DNA of 7,226 bases, taken from Fusobacteriaceae bacterium. GTDB lineage: Bacteria; Fusobacteriota; Fusobacteriia; Fusobacteriales; Fusobacteriaceae. Shown here piece after piece: positions 1 through 6,005 of the stretch (within the stretch, counting starts at the first letter, position 1; each line of letters opens with the position of its first letter). The position numbers and the translations under genes were made by a program. The notes below the pieces were generated by a model that was not told where the DNA came from, searched no databases, and saw only the letters and a program-made list of their open reading frames with translations. Location of the stretch: NCBI GenBank assembly GCA_030625925.1, contig DAOUPY010000072.1, positions 1-7,226 of the forward strand, read 5' to 3'.

Positions 1-31
1 TCTGTATTAAAATTTTACGGAGGTAACACAC

Positions 32-232
32 ATGTTAAAAGGAACAGTTAAATGGTTTAATGATGATAAAGGATTTGGATTTATTTCAGCAGAAGATGGA
101 AATGACTACTTCGCACACTTTTCTCAAATTGCAAAAGAAGGGTTCAAAACTTTACAAGAGGGAGCGGAAGTAACTTTCGAAATCACTGAAGGTGCTAAAG
201 GTCCTCAAGCTGCAAACATCGAAACTGTATAA
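32..232 (+). CDS. csp: Cold-shock protein, CspA family
   Basis: This is a complete 66-residue single-domain cold-shock protein, the usual size for the family. Family members bind single-stranded RNA or DNA as a five-stranded beta barrel and act as cytoplasmic RNA chaperones. Both nucleic-acid binding motifs are visible: RNP1 as KGFGFI at residues 13-18, and RNP2 as DYFAHF at 25-30, where most members have DVFVHF. The N-terminal KGTVKWFN and the C-terminal GPQAANI are also typical. The start is set by a GGAGGT Shine-Dalgarno at 19-24, 7 nt before ATG. A strong terminator follows at 255-284, so it is monocistronic at its 3' end. The promoter and most of the 5' leader lie outside the window, so cold regulation cannot be judged. 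The family call is very secure; which paralogue it is cannot be told. Confidence 0.97.
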   Translation: MLKGTVKWFNDDKGFGFISAEDGNDYFAHFSQIAKEGFKTLQEGAEVTFEITEGAKGPQAANIETV

Positions 233-254
233 TCATATATAATTTTGAATATTC

Positions 255-284
255 AAAGTGGTAGAAATTTCTACCACTTTTTTT
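255..284 (+). terminator. Rho-independent terminator of csp
   Basis: A perfect 10-bp inverted repeat, AAAGTGGTAG (255-264) and CTACCACTTT (271-280), has a 6-nt loop and runs into a T tract (278-284). It lies 22 nt after the csp stop codon. The complementary A tract is short on the other side, so it is best read as a plus-strand terminator. Confidence 0.9.
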
Positions 285-350
285 ATATCCTAAAAAATAA
301 AATAAATTTTTAAACTTTTCCCCCACTTTCTTCGACTAACTAGTATAAGC

Positions 351-378
351 AAATGAAAATAATAATTTTTTTTCATTT
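351..378. repeat. Short AT-rich inverted repeat
   Basis: AAATGAAAA (351-359) and TTTTCATTT (370-378) are perfect 9-bp arms around a 10-nt AT loop. It lies in the gene-free stretch between csp and the 164-residue gene. It is almost entirely A and T, so it may be chance. No T tract makes it a convincing terminator. Confidence 0.3.
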
Positions 379-404
379 CTTTCTTTCCTTAAATAAAATA
401 TAAA

Positions 405-460
405 ATAAAAACCTCCTGACTGTGCGACTATTACAGCTGGGAGGTCTTTTATTTTTTTTG
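405..460 (-). terminator. Likely bidirectional terminator ending the minus-strand transcript
   Basis: ACCTCC (411-416) pairs with GGAGGT (440-445). A second inner stem, CTGT (420-423) with ACAG (433-436), is separated from it by a 3x3 internal loop. On the minus strand the hairpin is followed by TTTTTATTTT; on the plus strand by CTTTTATTTTTTTT. It can therefore work in both directions, but it sits properly as the end of the minus-strand unit coming from 628. The plus-strand csp transcript already has its own terminator at 255-284. The inner mismatches make it weaker than the csp terminator. Confidence 0.6.
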
Positions 461-470
461 ACTATATTTT

Positions 471-521
471 ATGAGAAAACAAAATTAACTAAAATGAACA
501 TGGTTAATTCTATTTTCTCAT
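471..521 (-). repeat. 19-bp hairpin in the 3' region of the minus-strand unit
   Basis: The arms are ATGAGAAAACAAAATTAAC (471-489) and GTTAATTCTATTTTCTCAT (503-521), with a 13-nt loop. Read as plus-strand RNA, two of the 19 positions are mismatched (C-A and A-C). Read as minus-strand RNA, the same two become U-G and G-U wobbles, so the stem is 19 bp without interruption. It lies between the stop of the 164-residue gene and the terminator at 405-460. It may stabilise the 3' untranslated RNA or belong to a small RNA. The function is unknown. Confidence 0.55.
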
Positions 522-627
522 TTTTAAATTCAAAACCTATGTTTAAGACGAAAAGATCGCTCCGCCATAAACCTTCATTTTTTCGAGGCTCTCATTTCCT
601 TTCTAAGCCATTTTAAAAACATTTCCC

Positions 628-1122
628 TTATATAATTTCTTTACTCTTTCGAATATCTTCAATAATTTTTTGTAGTTCAAGATAAATTTCATCAGACAAA
701 TCAGATAAACTAGACGAAACTTCATTAGGATTTATAAAACCTCTATCTATACCAAAAAATTCAGAAATAATTTTTTCTTTAATTTTTAATAATTCTGATT
801 CTATTTTCAAAAATTTTTTATATTCATTCTTTGATTTACTTTTTATAAAAAATTTTGCTTCTCCTAGTTCTTTTACATCAATCAAATAAAAAGTAGGCAT
901 ATCTTGAAACTTTAAATGATCTCCCATTCCTTGCCATTCAATTAAAAAACCTTCACATTTCCTCTCAATAATTTCCAATATTTGAAAAATTTGTTTTTTT
1001 GCATTTATTGTTTGTTTTTTTGTATCTTGTCTATTTTTTAACCAATCTGAGATAAATACACTTGATAAACTTATTAATCCACCTGTTGCTACACTTAATA
1101 CTGTAGAAAAATTTGTTGCCAT
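628..1122 (-). CDS. Unknown 164-residue protein with N-terminal membrane segment
   Basis: I do not recognise this protein. Residues about 5-25 (FSTVLSVATGGLISLSSVFI) form one hydrophobic, Ser- and Gly-containing segment, followed by a positive patch (KNRQDTKK, 29-36). This suggests a single membrane anchor with a cytoplasmic C-terminal domain. The rest is charged and probably helical (IFQILEIIERK, then Lys/Glu-rich helices around 95-120, and a C-terminal helix LELQKIIEDIRKSKEII). Such small membrane-anchored helical proteins are common on plasmids and prophages, but I can assign no family. The start is well supported: AAGGAGGAG (1127-1135) is 4 nt upstream of ATG. It begins 54 nt after the recombinase stop with no terminator between, so read-through is likely. 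A weak internal promoter may add expression. Confidence 0.8.
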   Translation of the reverse strand: MATNFSTVLSVATGGLISLSSVFISDWLKNRQDTKKQTINAKKQIFQILEIIERKCEGFLIEWQGMGDHLKFQDMPTFYLIDVKELGEAKFFIKSKSKNEYKKFLKIESELLKIKEKIISEFFGIDRGFINPNEVSSSLSDLSDEIYLELQKIIEDIRKSKEII

Positions 1123-1151
1123 AGATCTCCTCCTTAAAATATTTCATTTTC

Positions 1152-1180
1152 ATTATAATATCATAAAAATGAAAATTTAA
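1152..1180 (-). promoter_or_regulatory. Possible promoter for the 164-residue gene
   Basis: On the minus strand a perfect -10 hexamer TATAAT (1152-1157) sits 29 nt upstream of the ATG. The hexamer 17 bp further upstream (TTAAAT, 1175-1180) matches the TTGACA consensus at only three positions and overlaps the recombinase stop codon. The -10 is good and the -35 poor. In such AT-rich DNA a chance TATAAT is quite possible. Confidence 0.35.
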
Positions 1181-2283
1181 AACTTATCATCTTCCAACAA
1201 CTCCGCCACATTCTTCGGCAATTCAAATTGTGCATAGATAGTTGTTGTGGATATATCACTGTGCCCCAATAATTTCTGGATCTGATTGAGAGCCAATCCT
1301 CTTTTCAATAAAATAGTAGCATAGGTATGCCGGAGGGAATGTAGATGGGTATATCCCATCCTTCTCAAACTCCTGTCTATTATCTTGCTGCTCTTTTTAT
1401 AACCACCCCTTCCGGAATCCTCAAATTCATTGAGAGCTATAATCAACCAGTCATTGGCAGGAATCAATCTTTCCTTATTTCTCTTTCCCAATACCTTTAT
1501 TTTCCCTTCTCCTGGTTCCACAGTCTGGATCTCACTAATTCTTAATCCACAGAGTAACATTAGAGCCAGCCAAATTCCCTCTCTCTTCCCATGGCTTATA
1601 AGTTCCTTAGCATGATTTTTTATGTGGATAAATTCCTTTTCACCCTTGGCCAAAGGAACCCTGGTTTTATGGCCAACTATAACCAGTTTTTCCAGTTCCA
1701 GGTGTAGCTTTGGATAGTCACTTCTCAAATACCACTTGGCCAGCTGTTTTAGTGCTGAGACCAGTTTCCTCTTAGTATTGAGATCCATCGACATGATAGC
1801 CCTTTCCATATTTTCAATATTTAAATGATAGATAGTTTTATTATGAGATTTAGCCACCTTCTCCCAAAATCTCATGGCTGATTTATAGGTCTTTATGGTA
1901 TTAGCACTGTGTTCTGAAGCTTTCAGATAGATGTAAAATTTATCCATCTTAGCAGGTCTTCCCCTCTTTCCTGAAGAATGATAGTAAGAAATTGGCTCCT
2001 CGATAGCCTCAGTCATAGAATTTTTGTGGGTTCCACCCCTCTGGATATCCGATTCTGTAGTATTAAAATCTCCTTCAATGGTTAATAGTTCATCTTTTTG
2101 ATTTTTTGTAGTTTTTCCCTCTTCAGTTTTTTCACGAGATCTTTCCTCAAAAAACTTTATTCTCTCCTCATCTGACATTACCTGGCCCTTGTAATAAAAT
2201 TCCCCATCAATTATCTCCCAGTCCTCTTCTTCACCTTGATTTTTGAGATTTTTTAACAGGGAGAATATAGATTCTACCCACAT
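1177..2283 (-). CDS. Tyrosine recombinase (phage integrase / Xer family)
   Basis: Read from ATG at 2283 this is a 368-residue site-specific recombinase that cuts and rejoins DNA through a tyrosine-DNA intermediate. All catalytic residues are visible: Arg248 in CGLRISE, Lys267 in LGKRNKERLIP, His315 and Arg318 in HSLRHTYA, His341 in LGHSDISTT and nucleophile Tyr350. Residues about 113-195 (SANTIKTYKSAMRFW and on) form the helical core-binding domain. Residues 1-105 are a charged extension unlike XerC/XerD, which are about 300 residues. The extension ends in an AT-hook-like KRGRPAK at 106-112. The frame opens 11 codons earlier at a GTG (2316) without a ribosome site. The ATG at 2283 has GGGGGTGA ending 5 nt before it and is preferred. 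Its GC content looks higher than that of its neighbours, suggesting separate ancestry. The target could be a plasmid resolution site or a chromosomal att site. Confidence 0.93.
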   Translation of the reverse strand: MWVESIFSLLKNLKNQGEEEDWEIIDGEFYYKGQVMSDEERIKFFEERSREKTEEGKTTKNQKDELLTIEGDFNTTESDIQRGGTHKNSMTEAIEEPISYYHSSGKRGRPAKMDKFYIYLKASEHSANTIKTYKSAMRFWEKVAKSHNKTIYHLNIENMERAIMSMDLNTKRKLVSALKQLAKWYLRSDYPKLHLELEKLVIVGHKTRVPLAKGEKEFIHIKNHAKELISHGKREGIWLALMLLCGLRISEIQTVEPGEGKIKVLGKRNKERLIPANDWLIIALNEFEDSGRGGYKKSSKIIDRSLRRMGYTHLHSLRHTYATILLKRGLALNQIQKLLGHSDISTTTIYAQFELPKNVAELLEDDKF

Positions 2284-2317
2284 TCGCTTCACCCCCAGAT
2301 ACTCCCATATATACACT

Positions 2318-2346
2318 ATTTATATATACTAAATAAATATATAAAT
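2318..2346. repeat. AT-only inverted repeat just upstream of the recombinase
   Basis: ATTTATATAT (2318-2327) and ATATATAAAT (2337-2346) are perfect 10-bp arms around a 9-bp spacer. The size resembles a tyrosine-recombinase core site or an operator, and it lies in the recombinase leader. All bases in the arms are A or T, so chance is a serious alternative. Confidence 0.35.
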
Positions 2347-2359
2347 TTCCTGTAAACAT

Positions 2360-2388
2360 TTTAAAGACTACTATGCCGAACATATCAA
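2360..2388 (-). promoter_or_regulatory. Candidate promoter of the recombinase
   Basis: On the minus strand TTGATA (2383-2388; five of six matches to TTGACA) is separated by exactly 17 bp from TTTAAA (2360-2365; four of six matches to TATAAT). Transcription would start near 2353, giving a leader of about 70 nt that contains the inverted repeat at 2318-2346. Confidence 0.45.
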
Positions 2389-2550
2389 ATTTAATTTAAC
2401 TACCGAGTGTTTGAATTCAGGAATATTTAAAATTAATTTCATTACCATTAAGAACACAGTCATCTATTAAGACGCGAAAAGAAAATTGATTAAGAATCTT
2501 AGATGTGATGGAAAAAAATATGAGTTACATTAAGGAATTAAAAATGAGGA
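2389..2550. other. Gene-free spacer between recombinase and adhesin
   Basis: Together with its flanking sites the gap between 2284 and 2638 exceeds 300 bases. This central part holds no convincing gene. A short plus-strand frame ending at 2584 (about 32 codons after a stop, reading MSYIKELKMRS near its end) lacks a ribosome site and is not called. I see no repeat of note here. Confidence 0.5.
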
Positions 2551-2602
2551 GTAATAATAAACTATACCCTTTGTCAAGGACATTTTAAAAAGAGTATAGC
2601 TT
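2551..2602 (-). terminator. Rho-independent terminator of the adhesin gene
   Basis: On the minus strand AAGCTATACTCTTT (2589-2602) pairs with AAAGGGTATAGTTT (2559-2572) over 14 bp, with two G-U wobbles and a 16-nt loop. The tail TTTATTATTAC is U-rich. On the plus strand one wobble becomes a C-A mismatch, so the structure favours minus-strand RNA. It lies about 37 nt after the adhesin stop codon. The long loop and imperfect U tract make it moderate in strength. Confidence 0.65.
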
Positions 2603-2638
2603 AAATTGATAAAGGGACTCTTAATTAATTGTTTAATT

Positions 2639-5065
2639 TTAACTACCAAACATATCGAATTGATAAGTTGCTCCCGCTCCCACCATTGTCTCTTGTTTAG
2701 TTCCTGTAGACATAGCACCTTTAACGTTTAAAGTAACATCTTCACTAGGTCTCATTCCTAACCCAAGAGATACAGCCTGTGAGTTTTGATAGTTCCCTAC
2801 TCCAAACCCAACACCTAAGTTACCAACTTTGATAGCTTGGAAGTCTACAGATGTCATAGCAGCCGACATAGCAAAACCTTTATTCATTTCACCTTGTAAA
2901 TTGTCAACTTTACTATCTAAATTAGATATTCTCTTAGAGTTATCAGATATATTAGTTCTATTAGTATCTATATCTTTTTTATTTGATTCTGTATATTTAA
3001 CATTAGTAACTATAGCTTTTCTATTTGATTCAGAGTATTCTTTATTTCTTTTAATATCATCTTTATTTTCAGCGACCTTTGTGTTAGTGTCTTCTATAGC
3101 TTTCGCACTTCCATCTTTAAGATTCAAGATCATTTCTCTGTTTACGTCAGCCTTAACAACTTTTACACCTTCTCCATTGGCATATCTTGTTTTTCCTATA
3201 GTCTCATAAACCGCTTCATCATGTGCTTTTATTTTTTTTATTTTTTCATTTATTTTTTTATCAGCTTCTTTCAGTTCTTTATCTGTAGCTTGCAATTTAA
3301 CAACTGATTCATTTATAATTCTGTCTCTTTCAAGAGAGTTAATTTTATGTTCATCTAGTTCATCATTTATCATAGAAATTTCAGCAGTGTTTCCTATAAC
3401 CTTTCCATTTACTTTTGATATCTTATCGTTGTTCGCAGTAGCCAATTCACTGTTAGCAGCTATTGCCCCTGCATTATTAACTATAGTTTTAGAGTGACCA
3501 TCTATCTTAGATTTGTTATCTTCTACCAAATTATTAGTATGCTTAATTTTAGATTCTGAATTTGAAATTTTATTATTATTTGATGTTGCTAACTTATTAG
3601 TATCGTCTAATTTACCGTCTACAGTTGATATTTTTTTTTTGTTTTCTTCCGTTATTTTCCAAACATTCCCTATAACTTTACCGTTAAATTGTGAATTTTC
3701 TTTATTAAATTTAATTTCATTTTTAACTTCTTTTATATCTGTAGCATGTTCAGTTATTTCATGCTTTATTGTAGAAATATTATTTTCATTAAGCTTCACA
3801 TCACTCTTAATTATTTTGATATCTTCCGTATTTGCTTTTGCCTTATCGTCACCTTTTAAAATTTCCCTAAAACTCTGTACAATAAGGTCTCCAGATGATT
3901 TAATATCTTCACTATTTTTCTTTATATCTTTTGAGTTAGATATTGCTAATTTATTAGTGTTATCAGTTTTAGAATTATTTTCGTCTATCTTGTTCCATTG
4001 ACTAGCAGTAGCCTTCATAAGTAGGTTAGTATTGTCTCCAATTTGTTTTATCGTAGTTTTATTATTTGTTGTCGCTTTATTATTTATTATTGCCATATCT
4101 CTCGTGCTATCAGCTTTATTTTTAACTTTTGCTATGCTCGCCAAATTCGCCATATTATCTTTTTTATTTTTCCCAATTTCCTCTAAATTATTGTTTATTT
4201 TTTTATTAGTTTCATCATTAAGTTCATTAATATGGTGATCTAAAGATTTTGTTTTTGTCATTAATAATTTATAGTTTGAACCTGATTTAACACTATTTTC
4301 AGTTATTCTTCTATCTGATTCTTTCTTATTTTCTCTCGTTACATTTACAATAGAATCAATTTTATTATTTGAATCTACTTTATGTTTATTACTTTGTTCT
4401 GAAACTATTGTTAAGAATGCATCATTTTTTTTAATATTTGTTTTCATATTCGATATATCATTTTTATTTTTGTCAATATCCATTGAATTCTTTGCAATAT
4501 CTTTATTATTCGACACTATAAAATCTGTATTACTATCAACTTTTCCTATTTTTTCGTTATTTGACATTGTATTTTTTTCTATCACCTTAACTCTATTATC
4601 AATATTTGATATATCCGTTAAGTTAAGATCGTCAATTCTTCTGTTAACGTTAGTTATATTTGCAGCGTTTATAGTGGTCCATTTATGAGCGAATTCATTA
4701 TTTTCTATAATTTCTTTTTCTACTTTATTAACTCTTCCATTAACTTTTGTTATATTTTTTAATAATTCTGTATTTTTAGAGTTATTAATTTTAGTTTCAA
4801 CATTGTCTATTCTCTTTGAGTTAGCTTCAACACTTTCATCTGTGACCTTTTTATTGTCGTCAATTAGATTTATGTTATATTCATTTAAGTCGTGTGATAT
4901 AATTTCATTTCTATATACTTTGTCTTCAACTTTATCAATTCTTTCATTAACTGCCTCAAAACCACTATAATTTTCTCCCCAATTCCCGTTTATTTCATTA
5001 GGATTCGCATTTGCGATTGTTCCTAACAGTAATATAGCACCAATTAACATAACTTTCTTTTTCAT
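2639..5065 (-). CDS. Trimeric autotransporter adhesin, YadA-type, head-less stalk
   Basis: This is an 808-residue surface protein of type Vc secretion: three chains insert a shared C-terminal barrel into the outer membrane and expose a trimeric stalk. Residues 1-20 are a signal peptide (MKKKVMLIGAILLLGTIANA, AxA cleavage site). Residues about 30-715 are a repetitive stalk rich in Asn, Lys, Asp, Ile and Ser, with recurring units such as NKKDIDTN and NSKDIKKN, as expected of coiled coils with polar core positions. About 620-655 breaks the pattern (YETIGKTRYANGEGVKVV) and may be a small inserted connector. Residues about 716-808 are the anchor: a linker helix (LDSKVDNLQGEMNKGFAM), then four amphipathic strands ending ATYQFDMFGS. 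No YadA head repeats are visible. The start has GGAGGG (5074-5079) 8 nt upstream. Probable role is attachment or aggregation; the ligand is unknown. It is monocistronic with its own terminator. Confidence 0.93.
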   Translation of the reverse strand: MKKKVMLIGAILLLGTIANANPNEINGNWGENYSGFEAVNERIDKVEDKVYRNEIISHDLNEYNINLIDDNKKVTDESVEANSKRIDNVETKINNSKNTELLKNITKVNGRVNKVEKEIIENNEFAHKWTTINAANITNVNRRIDDLNLTDISNIDNRVKVIEKNTMSNNEKIGKVDSNTDFIVSNNKDIAKNSMDIDKNKNDISNMKTNIKKNDAFLTIVSEQSNKHKVDSNNKIDSIVNVTRENKKESDRRITENSVKSGSNYKLLMTKTKSLDHHINELNDETNKKINNNLEEIGKNKKDNMANLASIAKVKNKADSTRDMAIINNKATTNNKTTIKQIGDNTNLLMKATASQWNKIDENNSKTDNTNKLAISNSKDIKKNSEDIKSSGDLIVQSFREILKGDDKAKANTEDIKIIKSDVKLNENNISTIKHEITEHATDIKEVKNEIKFNKENSQFNGKVIGNVWKITEENKKKISTVDGKLDDTNKLATSNNNKISNSESKIKHTNNLVEDNKSKIDGHSKTIVNNAGAIAANSELATANNDKISKVNGKVIGNTAEISMINDELDEHKINSLERDRIINESVVKLQATDKELKEADKKINEKIKKIKAHDEAVYETIGKTRYANGEGVKVVKADVNREMILNLKDGSAKAIEDTNTKVAENKDDIKRNKEYSESNRKAIVTNVKYTESNKKDIDTNRTNISDNSKRISNLDSKVDNLQGEMNKGFAMSAAMTSVDFQAIKVGNLGVGFGVGNYQNSQAVSLGLGMRPSEDVTLNVKGAMSTGTKQETMVGAGATYQFDMFGS

Positions 5066-5189
5066 TTTGTGTTCCCTCCGAATTTTTATTTCAAAATATT
5101 TTTACACATAGTACAGTATAAATTAACACAAAGCAATCTTTTTATTAGTTGTTTTTAATGTTCCGTTCTACTTTAATAACTAACACGCT

Positions 5190-5216
5190 ATTATAAATCA
5201 ATACTTTTTATGTGAA
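5190..5216 (-). promoter_or_regulatory. Candidate promoter of the adhesin gene
   Basis: On the minus strand a perfect TATAAT (5190-5195) is preceded by TTCACA (5211-5216; five of six matches) at a spacing of 15 bp, which is shorter than the preferred 17. Transcription would begin near 5183, giving a leader of about 118 nt. The box lies inside the repeat copy at 5180-5198, so a factor binding the repeat could control it. A weaker alternative is TTGCTT-17-TACTAT further downstream. Confidence 0.35.
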
Positions 5217-5240
5217 ATTTAGTTTTTGATCCATTTCCGC

Positions 5241-5259
5241 TGTTAATTAATGCTTAACA
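5241..5259. promoter_or_regulatory. Operator-like inverted repeat
   Basis: TGTTAA (5241-5246) and TTAACA (5254-5259) form a perfect 6-bp dyad with a 7-bp spacer, within GCTGTTAA...TTAACACGC. It overlaps the second copy of the direct repeat at 5253-5274, placing it in the presumed control region of the adhesin gene. The arms are short, so this is suggestive only. Confidence 0.3.
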
Positions 5260-5347
5260 CGCAGTTGTATAAATAAAAAATTTCAAGGTGGTTTTATTAA
5301 TTGTTTGATCGAATTTTTGATTGATTTACAAATAGGGAGGGGTATAA

Positions 5348-5413
5348 TTATGAATAATATTGAGTTAAAAGAAATAGAGGGCATTTATTATGCATATCGA
5401 TGGCAAACTCCAT
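5348..5413 (-). CDS. Possible antisense 21-residue frame
   Basis: On the minus strand ATG (5411-5413) opens a 21-codon frame (MEFAIDMHNKCPLFLL...) ending at TAA 5348-5350. It is preceded by GGGAGG (5419-5424) with 5 nt spacing. It is almost exactly antisense to the plus-strand frame at 5350-5415. It also continues in frame from the residue of the vWA pseudogene after its internal stop, so the ribosome site may just be sequence inside a broken gene. No function is assigned. Confidence 0.15.
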   Translation of the reverse strand: MEFAIDMHNKCPLFLLTQYYS

Positions 5414-5415
5414 AA
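5350..5415 (+). CDS. Possible 21-residue peptide with strong ribosome site
   Basis: ATG at 5350 begins a 21-codon frame (MNNIELKEIEGIYYAYR...) that ends at TAA 5413-5415. GGGAGGGG (5335-5342) lies 7 nt upstream, one of the best Shine-Dalgarno sites in the window. No function is recognisable. It could be the start of a gene truncated by decay, since the vWA pseudogene lies directly downstream in antisense, or a small leader peptide. A TATAAT at 5343-5348 lies between the ribosome site and the ATG. If that were the -10 box, the transcript would begin after the ATG, so the evidence conflicts. Confidence 0.3.
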   Translation: MNNIELKEIEGIYYAYRWQTP

Positions 5416-5446
5416 TATCCTCCCAAATAAAAAAAGGTAATTCTGA

Positions 5447-5757
5447 AATAAAGTCCCAGTTCTAAGTTTCCTGCTGTAACTTAACCTTAGCAGCTATCTG
5501 CTCGTAACTGTATTCCTTACTGGCATTTTCAAGACCATCTGTAAAGACAGCAACAATTACCTTCTCTGGTCTTTCTATTTCAGAAGTTTTTCACCGACCC
5601 TTTCTATAATTGTACCTATAGCATCAAGCATGGCAGTAGTTCCATTTGGTATATAACTCTTTTTATCTAATATAGGGACTTCTTTTATATCTCTCCTTTG
5701 ATTACTAACTAAATACTGTTGTATTAAAATAATTAAAGGAAGTTTTTTATCCAACAA
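5447..5757 (-). pseudogene. vWA-domain protein remnant, frameshifted and truncated
   Basis: Minus-strand conceptual translation gives a piece of a von Willebrand factor A domain in two frames. From 5757 one frame reads RRDIKEVPILDKKSYIPNG and then TTAMLDAIGTIIERVGEKLL, ending at TAG 5575-5577. The neighbouring frame carries on from the same point with SEIERPEKVIVAVFTDGLEN and ASKEYSYEQIAAKVKLQQET. It meets an in-frame TAG at 5462-5464 and then NWDFI, where resemblance fades. A one-base deletion near 5581-5589 explains the shift. The metal-site (MIDAS) Thr (GTTAML) and Asp (TDG) are kept, but the first motif DxSxS and the N-terminal half are missing. Related intact proteins occur in phage and plasmid genomes, where their role is poorly defined. 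No product of normal length can be made. Confidence 0.8.
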
Positions 5758-5835
5758 GAAAATTTAAAATCTATTAAGAATATTGGAAGTGATCTGAAAG
5801 GTTATTTTGAAGACATCATTTCAAAGACCTCTTAA

Positions 5836-6005
5836 ATCAATTTTAAGCGTTTTTATGATCAATCTTATGGATTATAAACTCTTATTCTATTGAGTGGTAA
5901 AAAACTTAGAGTTTGGCATCTTAAACTTGATTTTAAAAGATAATTAGAAATATATTAGTTCAATATCCGATTTTTTATGTAGATTAATTTCTTGTGGGTT
6001 CCTTT
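5836..6005. other. Gene-free AT-rich stretch left of the replication region
   Basis: Counted with its flanks, the interval from 5758 to 6159 has no credible gene. Only very short frames without ribosome sites occur. I see no tRNA-like or terminator structure in this left part. The right part holds the hairpin at 6006-6058 and the palindrome at 6120-6133. High AT content beside iterons is what a DNA-unwinding region would look like, but no DnaA-box match was found here. Confidence 0.45.

Larger units (their letters stand above)
5180..5274 (-). repeat. Imperfect direct repeat upstream of the adhesin gene
   Basis: Two copies of one motif lie 73 bp apart on the plus strand: CTAACACGCTATTATAAAT (5180-5198) and CTTAACACGCAGTTGTATAAAT (5253-5274). 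They share TAACACGC and TATAAAT, with a 3-nt difference in the spacer. Read toward the adhesin gene, each is a TATA-like box followed by GCGTGTTA. They may be regulator binding sites or duplicated promoter elements. Confidence 0.5.

Noticed and set aside
422..616. Plus-strand 64-codon frame
   Set aside because: It begins inside the terminator stem at 411-445, crosses the 471-521 hairpin, has no ribosome site and no protein-like domain pattern.
1623..1631. Perfect DnaA-box sequence TGTGGATAA
   Set aside because: It lies alone inside the recombinase coding region, far from the iterons, with no cluster of boxes; best explained by chance.
2284..2316. Recombinase start at the upstream GTG (379 residues)
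   Set aside because: No Shine-Dalgarno precedes the GTG, whereas GGGGGTGA stands at the right distance from the ATG at 2283.
2559..2602. Insertion-sequence end (CCCTTTGTCAAGGACA resembles IS3-type termini)
   Set aside because: No partner inverted repeat, transposase remnant or target duplication was found; the hairpin is better explained as the adhesin terminator.
2530..2718. Minus-strand 62-codon frame
   Set aside because: It overlaps the adhesin's C-terminal codons and its terminator in another frame, without a ribosome site.
2829..4688. Several hydrophobic plus-strand frames of 68 to 162 codons
   Set aside because: They are antisense shadows of the repetitive adhesin stalk; the Asn/Lys/Asp codons read backward as Phe/Leu/Ile/Ser.
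5737..5835. Plus-strand protein-like tail (IQQENLKSIKNIGSDLKGYF...)
   Set aside because: Only 32 codons, no start codon or ribosome site, and it runs partly antisense to the vWA remnant; a gene fragment is possible but unsupported.
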